Source of the DNA: Nostocoides australiense Ben110
GTDB taxonomy: Bacteria; Actinomycetota; Actinomycetes; Actinomycetales; Dermatophilaceae
Assembly: GCF_001050535.1 (NCBI RefSeq)
Contig: NZ_HG764815.1
Span: 1-55,284, forward strand
Length of the DNA stretch: 55,284 nt
Direction: 5' to 3'
Shown: one piece after another, positions 50,399 through 55,284 of the stretch
Numbering within the stretch: position 1 is the first letter of the stretch
How the letters are laid out: each line of letters opens with the position of its first letter
Translations under genes and position numbers: made by a program
Notes under the pieces: generated by a model
What the model was told of the DNA's origin: nothing
Database searches by the model: none
Seen by the model: only the letters and a program-made list of their open reading frames with translations

Positions 50399-50857
50399 TC
50401 AGCCAACCCCCGGCGATGTGTCCCTCATCGTCACCGGCGTGCCGATCTGCACCGTCCGGGAGACGGTGCACAGCCGGTCGTGCGACATCTCGATCGCTCT
50501 GGGCAGCATCTCCCGGGCACGGTCGCCGGCCTCCCCCTCGGGGAACTCGACGGTGAAGCTGATCGTGATGTCCTGCAGGCGGTTTCCCTGCTCGTCGCGC
50601 ACCTTGGTGCCGGTCGCGGTGACCTCGAAGCGCGTGGGGTCGGCGCGTTTGCCGGTGATCAGGTCGACGTCCACGGCGCTGCATCCGGCGATGGCGACGA
50701 GCAGCAACTCCACGGGAGTGAAGTCCGTGTCGTCTCCCGACCCGAACGCCAGCTCGCCACCCCTGGCGTTGCGGGCGGCATACCGTCCCTGGTCGGTGCG
50801 GGTGAAACTGATCTCCCGGTGCCCGAGGCCGGGACCCGTCGATTCGATGTCAGCCAT
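50399..50857 (-). CDS. OsmC/Ohr-family protein
   Basis: 152 residues from the ATG at 50857. The two family cysteines are in LLLVAIAGCSAVDVDL and HDRLCTVSRTVQIGTPV, consistent with thiol-dependent (hydro)peroxidase chemistry. The N-terminal strand HREISFTRTDQGRYAAR and domain size match the family. A -10-like TAGCGT (plus-strand 50865-50870) ends seven bases before the ATG. It is divergent from the histidine phosphatase gene with only 39 bases between start codons. Confidence 0.88.
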   Translation of the reverse strand: MADIESTGPGLGHREISFTRTDQGRYAARNARGGELAFGSGDDTDFTPVELLLVAIAGCSAVDVDLITGKRADPTRFEVTATGTKVRDEQGNRLQDITISFTVEFPEGEAGDRAREMLPRAIEMSHDRLCTVSRTVQIGTPVTMRDTSPGVG

Positions 50858-50864
50858 GGGCGGC

Positions 50865-50888
50865 ACGCTACCGAACAGGCCTTAGGGT
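50865..50888. promoter_or_regulatory. Back-to-back leaderless promoters of osmC and the histidine phosphatase gene
   Basis: On the minus strand TAGCGT (50865-50870) serves osmC, ending seven bases before its ATG. On the plus strand TAGGGT (50883-50888) ends eight bases before the phosphatase ATG. The two -10 boxes are 12 bases apart, so each -35 region lies within the other gene's start region and the promoters should interfere. Confidence 0.45.
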
Positions 50889-50896
50889 CGACTTCC

Positions 50897-51511
50897 ATGA
50901 GTCCCGAAAACCCGCCCAAGGGCAAACTGGTTTTGCTCCGGCACGGCGAGACCGAGTGGTCGAAGTCCGGCCAGCACACCGGCCTGACCGATCTGCCGCT
51001 GACGGCGCACGGCGAGGAACTCGCCCAAGCCGCCGGCAGCCTGCTCGGCGGCTACGACTTCGGTCTCATCCTCGCCTCTCCCCTGCAGCGGGCGGCCCGC
51101 ACCGCCGAACTCGCCGGCCTGCACGCCGAGACCGACCCCGACCTCGTGGAGTGGGACTACGGCTCGGCCGAGGGCCGCACCACCAAGGAGATCCGGGCCG
51201 AGCTGGGCTACGACTGGTCGGTGTTCACCCACGGCGTGCAACCCGGGGCGACGCCGGGCGAGCAGGTCGAGGAGGTCGCGGCCCGGATGTCGCGGATCAT
51301 CGCCAAGGCCATGCCGGTGCTCGCGGAGCGGGACGTCGCACTCATCGGTCACGGCCACGCGCTGCGGATCCTGACGACCGTATGGCTGCGTCAGGAGGTC
51401 CGTTTCGCGGCGCAGCTGCTGCTCGATGCGGGCTCGGTCAGCGTGCTCCAGTACGACAAGGAGTTTCCGTCCGTGCGCACGTGGAACCGCCTTCCGGCGT
51501 TGCCCGAGTAG
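50897..51511 (+). CDS. Histidine phosphatase family protein (Rv3214/Gpm2-like acid phosphatase)
   Basis: 204 residues. LVLLRHGETEWSKSGQHTGLTDLPLT contains the catalytic RHGE; VEWDYGSAEGRTTKEIR and ALIGHGHALRIL supply the second acidic residue and the second His. This subgroup (mycobacterial Rv3214) is an acid phosphatase rather than a glycolytic mutase. It is predicted cytosolic with an unknown substrate. Confidence 0.9.
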   Translation: MSPENPPKGKLVLLRHGETEWSKSGQHTGLTDLPLTAHGEELAQAAGSLLGGYDFGLILASPLQRAARTAELAGLHAETDPDLVEWDYGSAEGRTTKEIRAELGYDWSVFTHGVQPGATPGEQVEEVAARMSRIIAKAMPVLAERDVALIGHGHALRILTTVWLRQEVRFAAQLLLDAGSVSVLQYDKEFPSVRTWNRLPALPE

Positions 51512-51514
51512 GGA

Positions 51515-52999
51515 TCACTCGGCCCGGGGCCAGGTGTGGACCGGTTCGTTGCCGTGCACGTGCTCGATATAGCGCGAGAGCATCTCGCGCAGCGCCTGGG
51601 GCCGCTCCATCCCGCGGGCCTCCAGGTGCGCGACCGTCTCGGACTGCCATACGGCGCCGTTGATCCCGGTGGTGCACCGTCCCTCGATCACCGAGAGATA
51701 GCGGTCGCGCACGGCCTGCGAGACACCCCATACGGCCAATCCCTCGTGGGCCATCGGGAGCAGGTGACGCAGCACCAACTCGTCCGCCGGCACCTCGCCG
51801 AAACCCGGCCAGTAGATGCGCGCGTCGATGCCGTCGCGAGAGCAGCGGCGGAAATTCTCTTCTGCCGCAGCAAAACTCATCCGCGACCATACGGGTCGGT
51901 CATCGTCGGCGAGCGTGCGCACCACTCCGTAGTAGAAGGCAGCGTTGGCGAGCACGTCGATCATCGACGGCCCGGCGGGCAGCACACGGTTCTCGACACG
52001 CAGGTGCGGCCTGCCGCCGACGACGTCGTAGATCGGGCGGTTCCAGCGATAGACGGTGCCATTGTGCAGGCGCAGCTCGGGCAGGTTCGGCGCGATGCCG
52101 GCGTCGAGCTGCGCGAGCGGATCCTCGTCGCTGCACTCGGCCAGCAGGGCCGGGAAGTATCGGACGTTCTCCTCGAACAGGTCGAAGATCGAGGTGATCC
52201 AGCGCTCGCCGAAGAAGACCCGCGGGCGCACGCCCTGGTTCTTCAACTCGATCGAGCGGGTGTCGGTGGCTTGCTTGAAGAGCTCGATGCGGGTCTCGGC
52301 GTGCAGGCGCTTGCCGAAGAAGAAGGGCGAATTGGCCCCGAGCGCGAGCTGCGGGCCCGCGATCGCCTGGGCGGCATTCCAGTAGGCGGCGAAATCCTGG
52401 GGCGCGACCTGCAGGTGCAATTGCATCGAGGTGCACGCCGATTCCGGGGCGATGGTGTCGCTGTAGGTCGACACCCGCTCCCCCGTCGGGCCTTCGATGT
52501 CGAGGTAGATGTCCTCGCCGCGGGCATAGAAGATGGAGTCGTTGAGGGCCCAATAGCGGTTGTTGTCCGTGATCCAGTCGCCCTCGAAGTGCTCGGGCAT
52601 GATCGTCGGGAGGATCCCGATCGGGACGATGCGCGCCTCGGCGCTGTGGGCCTTCTGCTCGGCATTGTTCAGCGCCCGGCGCAGGTCCTCCTCGAGTTCG
52701 AGGGCCGCGTCGCCCGGCAGCGGCCGCGGCCGGACGTTCATCTCGATGTTGTACTGCGCCAGTTCGGTCGTGAAATCGGCGTCGGCGATGGCGGCCAGCA
52801 CATCGAGGTTGGCGAACCGGGGCTGGAAGTCGCCGTCGACGAGGTTGAGTTCGAGTTCCATGCCGGTCATCGGCTTCTCGAACTCGAACTTGCTGTTGGA
52901 GAGCATGCGCTCGAAGACGTCGAGGTTCTGGCGCACCTTCTCGCGGTAGCGCTGTCGCTCTTCGCGGCTGTAACTCTTGGCATCGACCTCCGCACCCAT
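51515..52999 (-). CDS. Glutamate--cysteine ligase family protein (GCS2)
   Basis: 494 residues. FEKPMTGMELELNLVDG carries the ATP/Mg acidic residues, and ESACTSMQLHLQVAPQDF, NSPFFFGKRLHAETRIELFKQATD, RPRVFFGERWITS and RVENRVLPAGPSMIDVLANAAFYYG are the GCS2-family core. It is related to YbdK and EgtA-type ligases; the substrate could be glutamate plus cysteine or another amine. The start is the ATG at 52999. It converges on the phosphatase with three bases between stops. Confidence 0.87.
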   Translation of the reverse strand: MGAEVDAKSYSREERQRYREKVRQNLDVFERMLSNSKFEFEKPMTGMELELNLVDGDFQPRFANLDVLAAIADADFTTELAQYNIEMNVRPRPLPGDAALELEEDLRRALNNAEQKAHSAEARIVPIGILPTIMPEHFEGDWITDNNRYWALNDSIFYARGEDIYLDIEGPTGERVSTYSDTIAPESACTSMQLHLQVAPQDFAAYWNAAQAIAGPQLALGANSPFFFGKRLHAETRIELFKQATDTRSIELKNQGVRPRVFFGERWITSIFDLFEENVRYFPALLAECSDEDPLAQLDAGIAPNLPELRLHNGTVYRWNRPIYDVVGGRPHLRVENRVLPAGPSMIDVLANAAFYYGVVRTLADDDRPVWSRMSFAAAEENFRRCSRDGIDARIYWPGFGEVPADELVLRHLLPMAHEGLAVWGVSQAVRDRYLSVIEGRCTTGINGAVWQSETVAHLEARGMERPQALREMLSRYIEHVHGNEPVHTWPRAE

Positions 53000-53127
53000 G
53001 CGCTCAAGCGAACCACACCCGGGGGCCCAGCGGCGGCTTGTCTTGACAGCTGACTGGAATCGCGCCCCCACGGCGGGTCGCGGGCGGCGCACCGGGGCAA
53101 ATCCGCAGGGTTGTCGGTGGGCTCTCC

Positions 53128-53133
53128 TAGCCT
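53128..53133 (+). promoter_or_regulatory. Candidate -10 box of sbcDC
   Basis: TAGCCT ends seven bases before the sbcD ATG at 53141, with no Shine-Dalgarno between. A TTGACA further upstream (near 53044) is too distant to be its -35. Confidence 0.4.
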
Positions 53134-53140
53134 GCAGGAC

Positions 53141-54316
53141 ATGCGGCTTGTGCACACCTCCGACTGGCACCTGGGGCGTTCCCTCGGTGGCGTCGGGCTG
53201 CTCGGTGCCCAGGCGCTCGTGCTCGACGATCTGGTGGCGACGGTGCGCCGCGAGCAGGTCGATGCTGTGCTGGTCAGCGGTGATGTCTATGACAAGGCGC
53301 TCCCCAATCCCGATGCGGTCACGCTGTTGTCGGAGACGTTCGAGCGGCTCGTCGACGCCGGTGCCCAGGTCGTGGTCACCAGCGGCAATCACGACTCGGC
53401 GATCCGCCTGGGTTTCGCCTCCCGGCTGCTCCAGCGTGCCGGCCTGCACGTGCGGACCTCGCTCGCGGAGGTGGGCACGCCGGTGCTCGTCGCCGGGGTC
53501 GCGATCTACCCCCTCCCCTATCTCGAGCCGGCGCTGACCGCCGACGCCCTGCAGGCGTCAAGGCGCTCGCACGCGGCCGTCCTCGAGGCGGCGATGACGC
53601 GGGTGCGCGCGGATCTTGCGTCCCGGGGCGGGCCGTCGGTGGTGATGGGGCACGCCTTCGTCTCCGGTGGCCTCTCCTGTGAGTCCGAACGCGATATCTC
53701 CATCGGCGGGGTCGCCGCCGTGCCGGTCGAGACCTTCGCCGGGGTGTCCTATGCCGCCTTGGGTCACCTCCACGGTCGCCAGCAGGCGGGTCCGAACGTC
53801 CACTACAGCGGGTCGCCGGTGGCGATGTCGTTCGGTGAGGCCGGGCACGTCAAGGGCTATGCCGTCGTCGAGATCGAGGGTATGGCCGCGCCGCGGGTCG
53901 AGTTGGTCCGGGCGCCGGTCGAGCGGGCGCTGGCGGTGCTGCGGGGCCGGCTGGAGGAGTTGCTGACGCAGCCGCAGTATGCCGCCGCCGAGGCTTCGTT
54001 CGTCGCCGTCACCCTCACCGATCCGGTGCGTCCGCTGGGCGCCATGGACCGGATCCGGCGCCGGTTCCCGCACGCGATCAAGCTCGAATGGCAACCCGAG
54101 GGCGGCTTCGGGCAGGAGCGCCGCACCTATGCCGCCCGGATCGCCGACCGCAGCGACCTCGACATCTGCTGCGACTTCCTCGCCCATGTGCGCGGTGGTG
54201 TCGCTGCGGGGCCCGGGGAGCGCCGGCTGTTGCGCGAGGCGGTCGAGGCGAGTCGGGTCGGTCGCGCGGTGCGGGAGGAGGAGGGTGTGGTCACGCCGGC
54301 ATCCGGGGTGGCATGA
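53141..54316 (+). CDS. sbcD: Exonuclease SbcCD subunit D
   Basis: 391 residues from the ATG at 53141. The Mre11-type phosphoesterase motifs are HTSDWHLGRSLGG (I), VLVSGDVYDKALPNPDAV (II), VVTSGNHDSAIRLGF (III), VVMGHAFVSGG (IV) and YAALGHLHGRQQ (V), all with intact metal ligands. It pairs with SbcC to cut DNA hairpins and double-strand ends. The stop overlaps sbcC by ATGA. Confidence 0.96.
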   Translation: MRLVHTSDWHLGRSLGGVGLLGAQALVLDDLVATVRREQVDAVLVSGDVYDKALPNPDAVTLLSETFERLVDAGAQVVVTSGNHDSAIRLGFASRLLQRAGLHVRTSLAEVGTPVLVAGVAIYPLPYLEPALTADALQASRRSHAAVLEAAMTRVRADLASRGGPSVVMGHAFVSGGLSCESERDISIGGVAAVPVETFAGVSYAALGHLHGRQQAGPNVHYSGSPVAMSFGEAGHVKGYAVVEIEGMAAPRVELVRAPVERALAVLRGRLEELLTQPQYAAAEASFVAVTLTDPVRPLGAMDRIRRRFPHAIKLEWQPEGGFGQERRTYAARIADRSDLDICCDFLAHVRGGVAAGPGERRLLREAVEASRVGRAVREEEGVVTPASGVA

Positions 54317-55284
54317 AACTGCACCATCTCAGCGTCGAGGCCTTCGGGCCGTTCGTCGCGCGGCAGGAGATCGACTTCGACGATGTGTCCGGGGCCGGGG
54401 TGTTCCTCGTGCACGGCCCGACCGGGGCCGGCAAGACCAGCCTGCTGGACGCGATCTGCTTCGCCCTCTTCTCCGACGTCCCGGGCGACCGGCAGGCCCG
54501 CGGCCTGCGCAGCGAACTCGCCGAACCCGACTGCCCGCCGCGGGTGCGCCTGGAGTTCACCGCGGCCGGCCGGCGGATGCGGGTCGAGCGCACCGCGGAG
54601 TTCACCCGGCCCAAGCGGCGCGGCACCGGACAGGTGCGCGTGCAGTCGACCGTGACGTTGAGCGAGTTCGCGGGCAGCCAGTGGCGGCCGGTGAGCACGC
54701 GCATCGACGAGGCGGCCGAGGTGCTGCAGGATCTGCTCGGGATGGGCCTGAACCAGTTCCGGCGCGTTGCTCTTCTCCCCCAGGGCGACTTCGCTGCCTT
54801 CCTGCACACCACACCCGAGGCGCGCCGCGCCCTGCTCGAGCGGCTCTTCGACGTCGAGCGCTTCACGACACTGGAGTCCTGGTTCGCCGAGCGGCGGCGG
54901 ACGCTGACGCAACAGGTCGCCGCGGCGCAGCAGGCGCTGCACCACCAGATCGCGACGTTGACCGACGTCTTGGCCACTGCGCCCCCGGCGGCGCTGGCTC
55001 CCCTGTCCGATGCCGACGAACTCGCGTTCGCGGCGGTGCCCGTCGGGGAATGGGCGGGCCTCGTGCCGCGGCTCGAGGTGGCCCTGTCGGCCTGGGCGGG
55101 TGACGAATTCGGCGCTTTCCAGCGAGCCGAGACCCAGGAGCAGGCCGCGGGTGCCCGTCGGGACGAGGCCGAGCGCATCGCCGGGTTGCGGGCTCGGGCG
55201 CGCGTGGCGTCTGACGCTCTCACGCGCTTGCGCGAGGATGCCACCCGGATCGAGGTCCTCCGGCAGCGGGCGGCCGACGGGCTG
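54313..55284 (+). CDS. sbcC: Exonuclease SbcCD subunit C, 3' partial
   Basis: The first 324 codons are visible and the frame is open at the window end. LHHLSVEAFGPFVARQEIDF and the Walker A GPTGAGKTSLLDAICFALF form the N-terminal half of the split ABC ATPase head, followed by LLPQGDFAAFLHTTPEARRALLERLF (Q-loop region) and the start of the first coiled coil (from about residue 200). The zinc-hook CxxC, second coiled coil and Walker B lie outside the window. Confidence 0.95.
   Translation, partial: MKLHHLSVEAFGPFVARQEIDFDDVSGAGVFLVHGPTGAGKTSLLDAICFALFSDVPGDRQARGLRSELAEPDCPPRVRLEFTAAGRRMRVERTAEFTRPKRRGTGQVRVQSTVTLSEFAGSQWRPVSTRIDEAAEVLQDLLGMGLNQFRRVALLPQGDFAAFLHTTPEARRALLERLFDVERFTTLESWFAERRRTLTQQVAAAQQALHHQIATLTDVLATAPPAALAPLSDADELAFAAVPVGEWAGLVPRLEVALSAWAGDEFGAFQRAETQEQAAGARRDEAERIAGLRARARVASDALTRLREDATRIEVLRQRAADGL

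Noticed and set aside
1-55284. tRNA, rRNA, insertion sequences or prophage
   Set aside because: No cloverleaf-like sequence, transposase, integrase or phage structural gene was seen in any gap or frame.

Overview
The window is a high-GC (about 70% by eye), densely coded stretch of an actinobacterial chromosome. RbpA, an apolipoprotein N-acyltransferase followed by a polyprenol-phosphate-mannose synthase, FxsA, GTG starts, four-base ATGA/GTGA overlaps and many apparently leaderless promoters all point that way. A Micrococcales lineage (Intrasporangiaceae/Dermatophilaceae-like) is my guess, not a demonstrated placement. I see no tRNA, rRNA, CRISPR array or complete insertion sequence.

Left part (1-12.6 kb): a partial membrane-anchored protein, a YghZ-type aldo/keto reductase, NAD-malic enzyme, a thiamine-binding-fold protein and an Ala/Lys coiled-coil protein. 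A translationally coupled kamD-kamE-kal operon follows (lysine 5,6-aminomutase plus 3-aminobutyryl-CoA ammonia-lyase). Next is a peptide-sensing-type module on the minus strand: response regulator, histidine kinase, ABC ATPase, FtsX permease. Its kinase and permease both look broken.

Middle (12.6-30 kb): lnt-ppm1-fxsA-rbpA with a SigR-like promoter before rbpA, a UMF1 transporter, a VanY-type peptidase, an SSB-like protein, a GH13 enzyme, a CoA-disulfide-reductase/rhodanese fusion behind a CsoR/CstR-like operator, glmS, an HxlR regulator divergent from a DHFR-fold reductase, and a GntP permease.

Accessory block (30.2-37.6 kb): a decayed glycerophosphodiester phosphodiesterase fragment, then a 1314-residue poly-lysine-synthetase-like NRPS (A-T-membrane/hexapeptide C-terminus) whose specificity code reads as lysine. 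It is followed by an M1 aminopeptidase, an Sfp-type phosphopantetheinyl transferase, a pterin dehydratase/VOC fusion and a SoxR remnant that keeps only its iron-sulfur end.

Right part (37.6-55.3 kb): YciO, DUF167, RlmC and Tpx. Then a five-gene translationally coupled redox operon: NfnA-like, NfnB-like, KorA, KorB and a 758-residue protein of unknown fold ending in a one-cluster ferredoxin domain. After it come amylosucrase, OsmC, a histidine phosphatase, a glutamate-cysteine-ligase-family enzyme and sbcD-sbcC (the latter cut by the window end).

The strongest leads are the lysine-coded synthetase with its peptidase and activator, the KorAB/Nfn/ferredoxin-fusion operon, a heptamer (GTATGCC/GGCATAC) present about 47 times, and an unusual number of broken genes.
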